Below, one piece after another: positions 45,447-55,300 of a DNA stretch of 64,000 nt; the first letter of the stretch is position 1; each line of letters begins with the position of its first letter. A model generated the notes under the pieces. That model did not search any database. It was given only the letters and a program-made list of their open reading frames with translations, and was not told where the DNA came from. The stretch is from assembly GCF_025989185.1 (NCBI RefSeq), contig NZ_JAPDNT010000002.1:186001-250000 (forward strand), in the 5' to 3' direction. This DNA comes from Limobrevibacterium gyesilva (GTDB taxonomy: Bacteria; Pseudomonadota; Alphaproteobacteria; Acetobacterales; Acetobacteraceae). Position numbers and translations under genes: made by a program.

Positions 45447-47492
45447 TCAATCTACGCCCCTGTCGTTCGAGAGCAGCGTCCTGAGGCTCTGCAACGGCCC
45501 TTGCGGTCCCGAGTGGTTGTCGTTGATGAACCCAAGCTCGCAGAACGCGTCATGCACCGCGTGCAGACTGTCCATCACCAGACGCCAGCTGCCGCCCAAC
45601 AGGAAATCTTCGCGCCGCACCACGATCTGGTCCACCGGGTTCTTCCAGAGGTTCCACTGCTTGAAATAGACGGCGAACCGCGTCTTCGCCTCGATCAGCG
45701 TCTTGAAATGCGCGATCTGGTCGCGCCGCATCTCATGCAGGCTGCTGATCGATACCGAGATGTCGATCACGTCGTCGGGCAGCAGCTCAAGCTGGTTGGC
45801 CGACAGGAAGCAGATATCCGCGGCCTCGAACTCGTCCATGATGTCGGCATAGCTGTCGAAGTGACGGAATTTGAAGAATGTCCGGCCCGGCAGCGCCTCG
45901 GTCAGGTACCATTGCGCCACCGCAAGCGCCGGCGCGATATCGACGATCACGTATTTGCACGGCGCCGCCTTCGCGAACACATAGGCCAGCCTTCCATACC
46001 CCGCCCCGAGTTCCATCACCCGTGGAACCCTGGGCAATGGAAGCCCCTGCACCATCTGGCGCACCCGTGACCATTCATGAATGGAGTTGGCGAGGTCCTG
46101 GGAAATCAGCTTGCCGTCCGCGTACACGGGCAAGGGTGCGCCAAGCGTCGGTTCCTCGATCCGCTCGAACAGCCGGATCGGGTCGTGACAGGACGCGAAA
46201 TGCCACAGCAGGCCGACGAACAGCGCATAGAACGAACGGTAATGCGGATTGGCGAAGGGGTTGTCGCCGCCGAAGGACTCGACGCCCGACCACAGATCCG
46301 CCGTGCTCGACCCCGCCACGGCGGCAAGCGGCACGTTGCTCTGGTACTCCATCCAGAAGCGCATGAGGTTGCGCATCTGGTTGTCGCGATAATCTCCCGG
46401 CAGCCAGTTGAAATAGTTGTTGTTGATTGTCCGCTTGAAGCGCAGCAGCGCATCGTGGCGAACCTGCTCGCGATTGCGCTGCTGCAGCATCACCCAGAAT
46501 TCCGACGGGTGATAGATCGGCGCGGCCCTGGCGATCTCGGCGTCGATCTCGGCCACCAGGTCAGGCTCGCCGGCGCCGCCCAGCTGCGCCGAGCGGGCCG
46601 TCGGCGCCTGCGCGATCATCCCGCAGATCCCGTCAGTCAATGCGATGGACGGCGTGAAGCCGACCTCCTCGACCAACCGCAGCGGATTGGCGACCAGCGT
46701 CGGCGGCTCGGTCTGGCGGGTCGGCAAGGCGCCGAAGCGGACCAGCTCGCCATGGCCCAGCCGGGCGATCACCTCGCCCAACACGTCGCGCAGGGCGACG
46801 CCCTTGCCGGTCCCGATATCGACTGCTCCGGTCACCGTCCCATCCAGCAGCTGCGCGAACGCCGCGCCGACATCGTCGACATGGATGAAATCGCGGACCT
46901 GCAGACCCTCGGAGCAGTCGAAGCTCCTGCCTTCCTGCAGCGCTGCGATCACCGAAGGTAGCAGCCGGCCGCTGCGCTCGCCCGGCCCGTAGGGATAGAA
47001 TACCCGCCCCCAGGCCGTATCCAGTCCCATGCCTTGCGCGGCCACGAAGGCGTCGCACAGCGCCAGCTTGGCGCCGCCATACGGGGTCACGGGGGCGATG
47101 CGCGTGCCGCCGCCCGGCGCCGGGGTATGCTCCCACTCGTATTCCGCGCAACTGCCTACACCAACCGCCCGCTTCCCGCCCGCCGCCACGAAGGCTTTCA
47201 GCAGATCGATGCTGGCGGACAGCCAGGTCAGGTTGTCGGGCGATGTCCAGTAGCCCGCATGCGACACGTCCCATGCCGCGTGCAGCAGATGGCTCGGCGC
47301 GATCTCGGCCACGATCTTGCGCATCGTGTACCGGTCCAGCAGATCGCCGCGATGCGCGATGACACCTCCCGGCACGTTCGCAGGCGTGCGCGCGATGGTG
47401 TGGATCTCGTATCCGCGTGCCAACAATGGCGCCACGCAGGCGCGGCCGATGAACCCGCTCGCGCCGGTCAGCAGGACACGCTTCATGGGCAC
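45447..47492 (-). CDS. Fusion of NAD-dependent sugar epimerase/reductase with a sugar methyltransferase
   Basis: In this 681-residue two-domain protein, residues 1 to about 300 form an SDR domain with TGASGFIGR (nucleotide binding), a YGGAK active-site Tyr-Lys pair and VRDFIHVDDVG. This fits a 4-ketosugar reductase or epimerase. Residues from about 335 match bacterial putative sugar O-methyltransferases, with RFKRTINNNYFNWLPG and a SAM site VMELGAGYGRLAYVF (about 521-535). The reading frame is continuous across the join. In this cluster it would reduce C-4 and O-methylate the same CDP-sugar (inference). It overlaps the epimerase gene upstream by 10 bases. Confidence 0.85.
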   Translation of the reverse strand: MPMKRVLLTGASGFIGRACVAPLLARGYEIHTIARTPANVPGGVIAHRGDLLDRYTMRKIVAEIAPSHLLHAAWDVSHAGYWTSPDNLTWLSASIDLLKAFVAAGGKRAVGVGSCAEYEWEHTPAPGGGTRIAPVTPYGGAKLALCDAFVAAQGMGLDTAWGRVFYPYGPGERSGRLLPSVIAALQEGRSFDCSEGLQVRDFIHVDDVGAAFAQLLDGTVTGAVDIGTGKGVALRDVLGEVIARLGHGELVRFGALPTRQTEPPTLVANPLRLVEEVGFTPSIALTDGICGMIAQAPTARSAQLGGAGEPDLVAEIDAEIARAAPIYHPSEFWVMLQQRNREQVRHDALLRFKRTINNNYFNWLPGDYRDNQMRNLMRFWMEYQSNVPLAAVAGSSTADLWSGVESFGGDNPFANPHYRSFYALFVGLLWHFASCHDPIRLFERIEEPTLGAPLPVYADGKLISQDLANSIHEWSRVRQMVQGLPLPRVPRVMELGAGYGRLAYVFAKAAPCKYVIVDIAPALAVAQWYLTEALPGRTFFKFRHFDSYADIMDEFEAADICFLSANQLELLPDDVIDISVSISSLHEMRRDQIAHFKTLIEAKTRFAVYFKQWNLWKNPVDQIVVRREDFLLGGSWRLVMDSLHAVHDAFCELGFINDNHSGPQGPLQSLRTLLSNDRGVD

Positions 47493-48013
47493 CAGTCCTC
47501 ATAGCGCCGGTCGCGGTCCGACAGGATCGGGTCGGCGACCGGCCAGGTGATGCCGAAGGCCGGGTCGTTCCAGCGCACGCCGGACGCGGCACCCGGTTCG
47601 TAGAACGCCGACATCGTGTATTCGACCACGGTATCGTCGGCGAGCGTCTGGAAGCCGTGCGCAAATCCCGCCGGCACGTACAGCGACGTGTCGTTGCGCT
47701 CGCTCAGCTCGACCCCGAACCAGCGCCCGCGCGTCGGCGAGTCCTGCCGCAGATCGATGATCACGTCCCACAGCGCGCCGCGCGAGCACCGCACCAGCTT
47801 CGCCTCCTCGTATGGCGCGCGCTGGAAATGCATGCCGCGTAGCGTGCGGCGGCGGGCGTTGTGCGAGCGGTTGCATTGCGCCACCGGCAAGTCGATGCCG
47901 TGCGCCGCGAAGGTGCGGCGGCAGTAAGTGCGTGCGAACGACCCGCGCTCGTCCGCGATCGGGGCAAGCGCAACCACGAACGCGCCCGGCAGCGGTGTCT
48001 CTGTGAAGTTCAT
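47483..48013 (-). CDS. dTDP-4-dehydrorhamnose 3,5-epimerase family protein (RfbC/TylCVII-like)
   Basis: The 176-residue cupin epimerase has DERGSFARTYCRRTF, the catalytic-His motif region RRRTLRGMHFQ, the VIIDLRQDSPTRGRW segment and FAHGFQTLADDTVVEY. These enzymes invert C-3 and/or C-5 of 4-keto-6-deoxysugars and convert D- to L-series sugars. With only CDP-sugar genes around it, the substrate is probably a CDP-4-keto-6-deoxyhexose, as in branched-sugar pathways (inference). The ATG at 48013 is set by homology. Confidence 0.9.
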   Translation of the reverse strand: MNFTETPLPGAFVVALAPIADERGSFARTYCRRTFAAHGIDLPVAQCNRSHNARRRTLRGMHFQRAPYEEAKLVRCSRGALWDVIIDLRQDSPTRGRWFGVELSERNDTSLYVPAGFAHGFQTLADDTVVEYTMSAFYEPGAASGVRWNDPAFGITWPVADPILSDRDRRYEDWCP

Positions 48014-48041
48014 GGCGCGGCGCGCATCCTTCCGGGCCCGG

Positions 48042-49280
48042 TCAGACGACGGCGACGGTCGGAATGGGAATGATGAACCTGCCACCGGCCTCGCGATAGG
48101 CGTTCTGCTGCCGCAGGATCTCGTCCGCGAAATTCCAGGCCAGCAGCAGCAGATAGTCGGGCTTGCGGCGCGCCAGCACGTCAGGCGACAGGATCTCCAG
48201 ATGTGTGCCCGGCGCGAAATGTCCCTGTTTCACCGTGCTGCGGTCGACGATGTAGTCGAGGAACTGGCTGCCGATGCCGAAGGTGTTCAGCAACGTCGCA
48301 CCCTTGGCCGAGGCGCCATAGGCGGCGACCGTCTTGCCTTCACCCTTCAGCCGCGTGAGCAATCCGACGAGGTCCGCCTTCAGCACCCCCACACGCGCAC
48401 CGAAATCCTGGTAGCGCTTGTAGTCGCGCACATGCCACGCCGCCTCCTCCGCCAGCAGGGCGGCGACCGCCGGCGATGCTGCCTGGCCGGACGCGGCCTT
48501 TGCTGCGAACAGGCGAAGGCTGCCGCCGTGGATCTTGTGCCGCTCGACATCGACGACGGACAGGCCGTGCCGGCGGAACAGCGCATCCAGCGCGGTCAGC
48601 GAGAAATAGCACAGATGCTCATGGTAGATCGTGTCGAACTCAAGCTTGTCGAACATGTCGAGCAGGAACGGCACCTCGATCACCGCGATGCCATTCAGCT
48701 TCAACACGGTCGCGATGCCGCCGATGAAGCCGTTCAGGTCCGGCACATGCGCCAGCACGTTGTTGGCGTGCAGCACATCCGCCTGCCGGCCTTCCGTCGC
48801 CAGGCTCCGGGCGATTTCGGTGCCGAAGAACTCCTCGATGGTGTCGATGCCGTGCTGCTCGCGTGCCACCTTGGCGATGTTGCTCGCGGGCTCCACGCCC
48901 AGCACAGGCACGCCGTGCTGCAGGTAGTTCTTCAGCAGATAGCCGTCATTGCTGGCGATCTCGATCACCAGCGACCCGGGACCCAGCTTGCGCTCGGCGA
49001 TCATCCGCTCGGCGATCGTCCGCGCGTGCTCCAGCATCGTGTCGGAGAACGACGAGAAATACATGTATTCCCGGAACATCATCTCCGGCGGCACGGATTG
49101 CGTAATCTGCACCAGCGTGCATTCGGGGCAGAACGCGAGATCGAGCGGGAAGCGCGGCTCGGTCGTGGCGAGCTGCGCGCGGCTCAGCAGCGCGTTGGCC
49201 AGCGGCGTCTCGCCGAGCGACAGGATCGGGGACAGCGGCACATGCCCGCAGGAACGGCATGTCGGAGAGGGTTTTGTCAT
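48042..49280 (-). CDS. NDP-hexose 3-C-methyltransferase (TylCIII-like)
   Basis: This 412-residue class I methyltransferase has the sugar C-methyltransferase layout. An N-terminal zinc site uses C8, C11, C51 and C54 (CRSCGH and CPEC). The SAM domain starts at LVIEIASNDGYLL, with the family motif FDTIYHEHLCYFSLTAL, and a C-terminal domain contains YGASAKGATLLNTFGI. TylCIII and its relatives add a methyl group at C-3 of a 4-ketosugar and produce branched sugars. The start at 49280 shares one base with the rfbG stop. It is followed by the epimerase gene after 28 bases. Confidence 0.9.
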   Translation of the reverse strand: MTKPSPTCRSCGHVPLSPILSLGETPLANALLSRAQLATTEPRFPLDLAFCPECTLVQITQSVPPEMMFREYMYFSSFSDTMLEHARTIAERMIAERKLGPGSLVIEIASNDGYLLKNYLQHGVPVLGVEPASNIAKVAREQHGIDTIEEFFGTEIARSLATEGRQADVLHANNVLAHVPDLNGFIGGIATVLKLNGIAVIEVPFLLDMFDKLEFDTIYHEHLCYFSLTALDALFRRHGLSVVDVERHKIHGGSLRLFAAKAASGQAASPAVAALLAEEAAWHVRDYKRYQDFGARVGVLKADLVGLLTRLKGEGKTVAAYGASAKGATLLNTFGIGSQFLDYIVDRSTVKQGHFAPGTHLEILSPDVLARRKPDYLLLLAWNFADEILRQQNAYREAGGRFIIPIPTVAVV

Positions 49281-50278
49281 CACACGCTCGCAGTCAAGAA
49301 GCTTCGGTACCAGTCGATCGTTCGCGTCAGCCCTTCCTCGGTCGTGAAGCGCGGCGACCAGTCGAGCAGGCGCCGCGCCTTCTCGGCGCTCAGATACTGA
49401 TGCAGAATCTCGTTCGAGGCCTCGTTGCGGACGTCCGGCTCGATGTCGAGCCCCATCAGCCTGGTGATCCGCCCCACCATGTCGAGCACGGTGATCTGGT
49501 TCTCGTTGGAGAAGTTGAAGGCCTCGCCACGCAGTTCCGGATTCTCCGCAAGCTTCTCGGCGAGCAGCAGATAGGCGCCCACCGCGTCCTCGGCATACAC
49601 GTAGTCGCGGATCAGCGTCCCGTCGGAGCGGATCAGCGGTCGCTTGCCATCCAGCAGCGAGCGGATCGTCCCCGGCACCAACCGGTTCCAGTTGAGATCG
49701 CCGCCACCATAGAAATTGCCGCAACGGGTGATCGCGACCGGCGTCTTGTAGGATTTCGCATAGGCCTGCGCGATCAGGTCCGCGCAGGACTTGCTGACGT
49801 CATAGACATGCATGCCCTGCAACGGCATGTCCTCGGTATAGGGCAGCACCTCCTGGTCGCCGTAGGCCTTGTCGGAGGAGGCCAGCACCACCTGCTTCAC
49901 GGAACCCAGCTGGCGCACCGCTTCGAGCAGCACCCAGGTGCCGGCGATGTTGACCTCGAGGGTATCCGTCGGGCTGCGGTTGGCGGTGCCCACGATGGTC
50001 TGGGCGGCCAAATGCAGCACCGTGTCGACTTCGTATTCCGCCAGCACGCGCGTCACCACCGCCGCGTCGCGCACGTCGCCGCGCACCACCTTCACCTGGT
50101 CCAGCGTGCCGGAGCGCACCAACTCGCTCTGCGGCACCCAGTCGCGCACCAGGCAGACCACGTCAGCCTTCAGCTCCACCAGCGCGCGCACGATCCAGTT
50201 GCCCAGCAGCCCGGTGGCGCCGGTCACCAGCGTCGGGCGGTAGCGCCAGAAATCGGGATTTCCAGAGAACGACGTCAT
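49280..50278 (-). CDS. rfbG: CDP-glucose 4,6-dehydratase (RfbG-like)
   Basis: This 332-residue extended SDR has a nucleotide-binding GATGLLGNW (19-27) and a SSDKAYGD segment typical of CDP-glucose 4,6-dehydratase. The active-site YDVSKSCAD has the YxxxK pair and [18 protein letters not shown] is diagnostic. The reaction converts CDP-glucose to CDP-4-keto-6-deoxyglucose. It follows rfbF by 4 bases, the usual pairing. It is slightly shorter than the enterobacterial RfbG but has all recognisable motifs. Confidence 0.92.
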   Translation of the reverse strand: MTSFSGNPDFWRYRPTLVTGATGLLGNWIVRALVELKADVVCLVRDWVPQSELVRSGTLDQVKVVRGDVRDAAVVTRVLAEYEVDTVLHLAAQTIVGTANRSPTDTLEVNIAGTWVLLEAVRQLGSVKQVVLASSDKAYGDQEVLPYTEDMPLQGMHVYDVSKSCADLIAQAYAKSYKTPVAITRCGNFYGGGDLNWNRLVPGTIRSLLDGKRPLIRSDGTLIRDYVYAEDAVGAYLLLAEKLAENPELRGEAFNFSNENQITVLDMVGRITRLMGLDIEPDVRNEASNEILHQYLSAEKARRLLDWSPRFTTEEGLTRTIDWYRSFLTASV

Positions 50279-50282
50279 CGGC

Positions 50283-51056
50283 CTACCACACCCGCCACGG
50301 CGGATTGCCGCTGTCCCACAACTGCTCCAGCATCCGCTTTTCCCTCAACGTATCCATGCACTGCCAGAAGCCGTGATGGCAGTACGCCGCCAGTTGCCCC
50401 TCGGCGGCCAGGCGCTCCAGCAGGTCGACCTCCAGCACCGACGAGTCGCCCTTCAGGTAGTCGAAGATGCCCGGCTCCAGCACGATGAACCCGCCATTGA
50501 TCCAGCCGGCATCGACCTGGGATTTCTCGCCGAACCGGTCCACCGCCGTCTCCTCGTCGTTGAGGATGAGGCCGCCGAAGCGTGCCGGCGGCCGCACCGC
50601 CGTCACGGTCGCGAGCTTGCCGCTGCGCCGATGGTGCGCGATCACCCGGTCCAGCGGCACGTCGCTGACCCCGTCGCCATACGTCACCATGAACGTCGCG
50701 TCGCCGATCTGCGGCTGCAGGCGCTTGATGCGCCCGCCCGTCAGCGTGGCCTGCCCGGTCTCGATCAGGTGCACCCGCCAGTCGATCGGCGACGGCGAGA
50801 TGACCTCCGTCGCCCCGGTCCCGAGATCGATCGTGATGTCCGACGAGACGTTGTACTGCTCAAGGAAGTAGCGCTTGATGTAATCGCCCTTGTAGCCCAG
50901 GGCGACATAGAAATCCTTCAGCCCGTGATGGGCCATGATGCTCATGATATGCCAGATGATCGGCCGGCCACCGATTTCCACCATCGGCTTGGGCCGCAGG
51001 TCGGTTTCTTCGGACAGGCGCGTGCCGAAGCCACCTGCAAGTATGACAGCCTTCAT
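50283..51056 (-). CDS. rfbF: Glucose-1-phosphate cytidylyltransferase (RfbF)
   Basis: The 257-residue product makes CDP-glucose from CTP and glucose-1-phosphate, the first step of the CDP-sugar branch. Visible are the nucleotidyltransferase signature [16 protein letters not shown] (3-18), [19 protein letters not shown], the metal-binding [10 protein letters not shown] and the RfbF-specific end [20 protein letters not shown]. Length matches the family. The ATG at 51056 overlaps the stop of a small ORF upstream. Confidence 0.96.
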   Translation of the reverse strand: MKAVILAGGFGTRLSEETDLRPKPMVEIGGRPIIWHIMSIMAHHGLKDFYVALGYKGDYIKRYFLEQYNVSSDITIDLGTGATEVISPSPIDWRVHLIETGQATLTGGRIKRLQPQIGDATFMVTYGDGVSDVPLDRVIAHHRRSGKLATVTAVRPPARFGGLILNDEETAVDRFGEKSQVDAGWINGGFIVLEPGIFDYLKGDSSVLEVDLLERLAAEGQLAAYCHHGFWQCMDTLREKRMLEQLWDSGNPPWRVW

Positions 51057-51241
51057 TCTTCGCCACGCTCCATATTAGCGCCAGTTGCGACCGCACGGCG
51101 GATCGGCAGGACCCCGCCCGGAATCGCGATATTGCCCGAGCCGCGGCACTCGGGACAATCGCCGGACCCGTATCTTTCCGCCAGCATCACCCACAGGCCG
51201 CGGCTGCGGCCGCGCAGGATCAGCGCACGCGCTTCAGCCAT
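51053..51241 (-). CDS. Possible small protein with a CPEC knuckle
   Basis: A 62-codon ORF fills the gap between the CmcI-like gene and rfbF. Its ATG overlaps the end of the upstream gene by 22 bases and its TGA overlaps the rfbF ATG (ATGA), an arrangement that suggests translational coupling. The only feature is DCPECRGSGN, like half of a DnaJ-type zinc knuckle. No ribosome site is clear. It may simply be a chance frame in a 163-base spacer. Confidence 0.3.
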   Translation of the reverse strand: MAEARALILRGRSRGLWVMLAERYGSGDCPECRGSGNIAIPGGVLPIRRAVATGANMERGEE

Positions 51242-51987
51242 GCATCCGGATGCCCGGTGATGACCTTGTCGAGATCACTCTCGTTGAACATCCATTTCGG
51301 CACCGACAGCTCGAAATCCGGGTGCTCGGCCAGGAACTCCCGCGCCGCGGTGGCGGGATTGTCGGTCAGCCAGTCCGGCTTGCCGCGCGGCGTGTCGTAG
51401 ACCTCGCGCATGATGCCGTCGGTCGCGACGATGTAGGAACCCACGGAGACCAGCGGGTGATAGGCTTCCAGCTCCGCCCGCACGTGGCGGCGGCTGTGGT
51501 CGGAATCCAGGATCACCAGCACGGTGTCGCCGGGCTTGATCAGCGCCCGCACGCGGCCGACGATGTCCGGAGCCACCGAATCGCCCTCGATCAGCGTGAT
51601 CATCGGCGCCAGCGGATGCGCCTCGATCGCCGCCCGGTTGTGCGGGCGGATCTCGATGTCGACACCGACCACCCGCCCCTTGCCGATGTTCTGCAACAGG
51701 CTGGCGTTGAAGATCAGGGAGCCGCCATGCGCGACCCCCGTCTCCACGATCACGTCGGGCTTGAGCTGGTGGATCACCTCCTGCATCCGCACCATGTCCT
51801 CGGGGTGCTGGATGATCGGACGGCCGAACCAGGTAAAGGTGTAGGAGTATTTCTGCTGCCAGCTCAGCTTCATCCACAGGTCCGAGATCAGCTCGAACGC
51901 TTCCTTGCCATACAGGTCGAGGCTGGAGTCCTTGTCACCGTCGGTGACTTTCAACGACCGGCTTGCCGTGTCCACAATCAGACGCAT
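51220..51987 (-). CDS. CmcI/cephalosporin-hydroxylase-family methyltransferase-like enzyme
   Basis: The 255-residue protein is of the PF04989 family, which includes CmcI and rhamnosyl O-methyltransferases. It has a SAM-binding VIVETGVAHGGSLIF (about 79-93), the VDIEIRPHNRAAIEAHPL segment, and a metal-binding ILDSDHSRRHV (about 153-163) followed by GSYIVATDG. In surface-sugar clusters these proteins act as O-methyltransferases on sugars. It starts the CDP-sugar operon, with a 333-base upstream gap holding its probable promoter. The exact acceptor position is not predictable. Confidence 0.85.
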   Translation of the reverse strand: MRLIVDTASRSLKVTDGDKDSSLDLYGKEAFELISDLWMKLSWQQKYSYTFTWFGRPIIQHPEDMVRMQEVIHQLKPDVIVETGVAHGGSLIFNASLLQNIGKGRVVGVDIEIRPHNRAAIEAHPLAPMITLIEGDSVAPDIVGRVRALIKPGDTVLVILDSDHSRRHVRAELEAYHPLVSVGSYIVATDGIMREVYDTPRGKPDWLTDNPATAAREFLAEHPDFELSVPKWMFNESDLDKVITGHPDAWLKRVR

Positions 51988-52320
51988 TCCTACCTCGCCT
52001 TACAGCCGCCGGCGAAGCAAGGGCCGCGTCGGTCGGGAACAAACACACATCTCTCGAAGCACCGATGCGCCCGGAAATCGCCACGGTCCGGGAGACGAAT
52101 CCCGCTCATGGCCTCCGGCACTGCACCGCGCCCCCGGGGCCGCATAGATCGCACGGCCGCCACGCCAGATCAAACGGTCCCACCTGAACAATCCGCTTCC
52201 ATGCCTTGACCGTCGCTGGCGTCAGCGGCGGGAGCATTTGTTTTATTGTACGCGTCTCGCACGCAAGATTTAGCACCGGTCTTCATGACGTTTCTGTCAT
52301 GTCGCCCGGGAACGGCCGGC
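51988..52320. other. Gap upstream of the CDP-sugar operon
   Basis: No gene is supported in these 333 bases. The part around 52235-52275 is AT-rich for this genome and on the minus strand has TACAAT, a possible -10 element, about 260 bases before the CmcI-like start, but no convincing -35. A perfect inverted repeat CATGAC-N6-GTCATG at 52284-52301 lies just after the end of the large glycosyltransferase gene. It could be a weak transcription stop for that gene or a regulator site; no T-run follows. Confidence 0.35.
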
Positions 52321-55300
52321 TCACGCGACGATCGACGCGCGATCCGCCGCCGGCCGGCCCTGCAAGCTCATGCCCGCATCCTCCAGCACCCCGCGCAGGC
52401 GGGGCACATTGGCTGCAATGGAATACTCACGCCGCACGAAGTCGAAGCCGGCCACCGCCAGTTGCCGCCACAGCACCGGGTCCTCGTAGACCCGCACCAC
52501 CGCATCCGCAAACGCCGCGGGCGCGTCGGCGATCACGACATCGACGCCATCGCGCAGCGGCGTTCCCTCCACCGCGATCGACGAGGCCACCACCGGAACG
52601 CCCGCGAGCAGGCTGGAGGCGACCTTCCCCTTCAACCCGGCACCGAAGCGCAGCGGCGCCACAGTCACGCGACAGGTCGCCAGCACCGCGTCCAGGTCCT
52701 CCACGAAGCCCAGCACCTCGACCCCGTCGCCGGCCAGCGCCTGCACGTCCGGCGTCAGGTTGCTGCCGACCACCAGGAAGCGCGCCTGCGGCAGGCGCTC
52801 GCGCACCAGCGGCCAGATCTCCCTGGCAAAATAGATGGCGGCATCGCGATTGGGCGGGTGCTGGTAGGTGCCGACGAACATGATGTCCTGCCGCCCGTCC
52901 GGCCCGCCCGCCTCCAGGCGCTCGGGCATCTCGAACAGCAGCGGCACGACATGCACCCGCGCCGAAGGCACGGCCGCGCGCACGATCGCCGCCTCATGGG
53001 TGCTGACGACGATGGTGGCGTCAGCCTTGGCGATGGAGGCCAGCTCGGAGCTGCGGCTCGCTTCCGCCTCCGCGATCATCCTGGCATCGTTGAGCAACTC
53101 CGCCTCGCGCATCTCCCGCACGAAATGCAGGTCGATCGTGTTGAAGATGATGCGCGCCTGCGGCGCCAGCTTACGCACCCTGTCGATATACCGGTCGGCG
53201 ATATAGGCCCGGCATAGCACCACCACATCGAACTCGTCGCCGCGCGTCTCCAGGATATCGTTCACGGACGCGCAATACGGGAAATGCACGACATCCACGC
53301 CCAGCGCGCGCAGCGAGTCGGTGTATCCCTCGGCAAAGGCCATGTTGCTCTCGGGCACGAACGTCACCCGGAACGCCAGCTCCCCCAACATGCGGATGAG
53401 GTTGAGCGCCAGCAGGGCGCCGGCGCTCTGGTCGGGTCGCGGCGTGTCGGCGTCGACGAACAGCAGACGGTGGCGACGGCTGCGGTCATGCGGCCTCTGC
53501 CCGGCGCGTGCGGCCTCTGCACGGCGGCGCAGCAGGGCGGCATTGCACACGGCGAACCGCTCCCATTCCGCCGAAAGGGCATGCGCATCGACCGGGATGC
53601 GGGCGTCCTTGCGGCGCCGCGCCGCAGCCGACCAGTCGCTGACGATCGCCGCGGGCCAGTACAGCGCTTGTCCACCGGCCGATTGCAGCCGCGTGGCGAG
53701 GTCCAGGGCCGAAATCTCGAACGACGCATACTCGGCGCTGAATTCGCCAAGTTCGGACAGCGTCGTCCGCAGGATGGCAAAAGCGCCGGGGCAGTAATCC
53801 ACGGCGCGCGCGAACAGATAGGCCGGTTCCTCCGTCCTCCGCCCGGCGCCATAGCCGCGCAGCCCGCCCGCGTCGGCGATGCCGCCGGCCGCATCCAGGA
53901 AGCCGTCCCAGCTGCGCAGTTGCGCCCCCACCAATGTGCGCGGCGCCAGGCTGGCGCGGCACTGGCGCAGGAAGTCGGCGTCCAGCCGCAGCGTGGATTC
54001 GACAAACACCAGGGCCTCGGCCGAAGCCGCGCGGCTCGCGGCATTCGCCGCGACGCCGAACGGCACCGGCCGGTCGAACCGGCGATAGGTGAAGCCGGGC
54101 AGGAAGCGGAACGCGACCCCGCTGATGTCGGTGCAGCCGTTGTCGACCACCACGACTTCGATCGGCAGGTCGCCCTGTGCGGACGCGATCGAGTCGACAA
54201 GGGCGAGCATGCCCAGCACCCCGTCCCCCTCGGTCGGCGCCACGACGACGGACAGGCACGCAGGCTGGTCCGCGGCGTGCCGGGGCATCTTCCAGTCCGC
54301 CACCGGCAGGTCCGGCATGCTCGGCAGTGTGGCGCCGGATGCCGCTGCCTCCTCCACCTCGACACGTTCCTGCTGCGGGGCGCGGCCATAGCCGAGCCTG
54401 AACGCCGCGTTCAGCACCACCCGCTTGAAGGCCTGGCGCTGCGCCAGCGTCAGCGGCAAGATCCGCCACGGCACATAGGCCGCGCCGATCACGCCCTGCC
54501 GGATCCGTCGCTTGGCTGCCGCGAGGCGGCGCCCCAGGCCCGGCGCGCACAGCCACCCAACCCACGGCCCGAGAAGGATGCGCAGTGAGTGGCGCGCGCT
54601 GTTGTTGGACAGGTAAAGCTCCGCGGCCCGGTTCCAGCGGTACATGCCGAAGCGCAGATGCATGTAGAGGTTCAGCTTCGCCAGCCGGTACAGCACGGCG
54701 GACGTGACCGGAACGCGCCGCCCGGCCAGCAGCCAGATGGTCATGTAGAGCATGGGGAAGATGCGCCACAGCCAGAAGCGATGGTCGCGCTGGAGGCCGC
54801 GCTCATAGGCCACCGTGTCGCTGGTGTCCCGGATCATGAGAATGTCCGGGATTTCGTGATGCCGGCCGAACCGCAGCGTCGCCGCCGCGACCGCCCAGTC
54901 CAGCGCGAAGAAATTCCGGCTGGGGAACACGGATTGCAGCGCCGCGGTGCGGAACAGGCCGTAATAGCGGCTGTTGTCAGCGGGATTGGTGAGGTAGGCC
55001 GCGACGTTGTGCTCCTCGTCGTGCGGAAGCGCGAAGGTGCCGGTGGACAGGTTGGTGGGCCGCCCGTCGACCGTGAACAGGACGCGCGACTGGCTCAGCA
55101 CGATGCCCGGATCGGCCTCCAGCACCGCGAGCTGCCGCTCGATGAACGAGGGCGCCCACAGGTCGTCCGCCGCCGCCCACATGAAATACGGTGTCCGCGC
55201 CTCGACCAGCACGAACCGGAAGTTCAGCCCGGCGCCGAGGTTTGTCGGCTGGCGGACATAACGCACCCGCTTGTCGCGCGCCGCATAGGCCTGGCAGATG

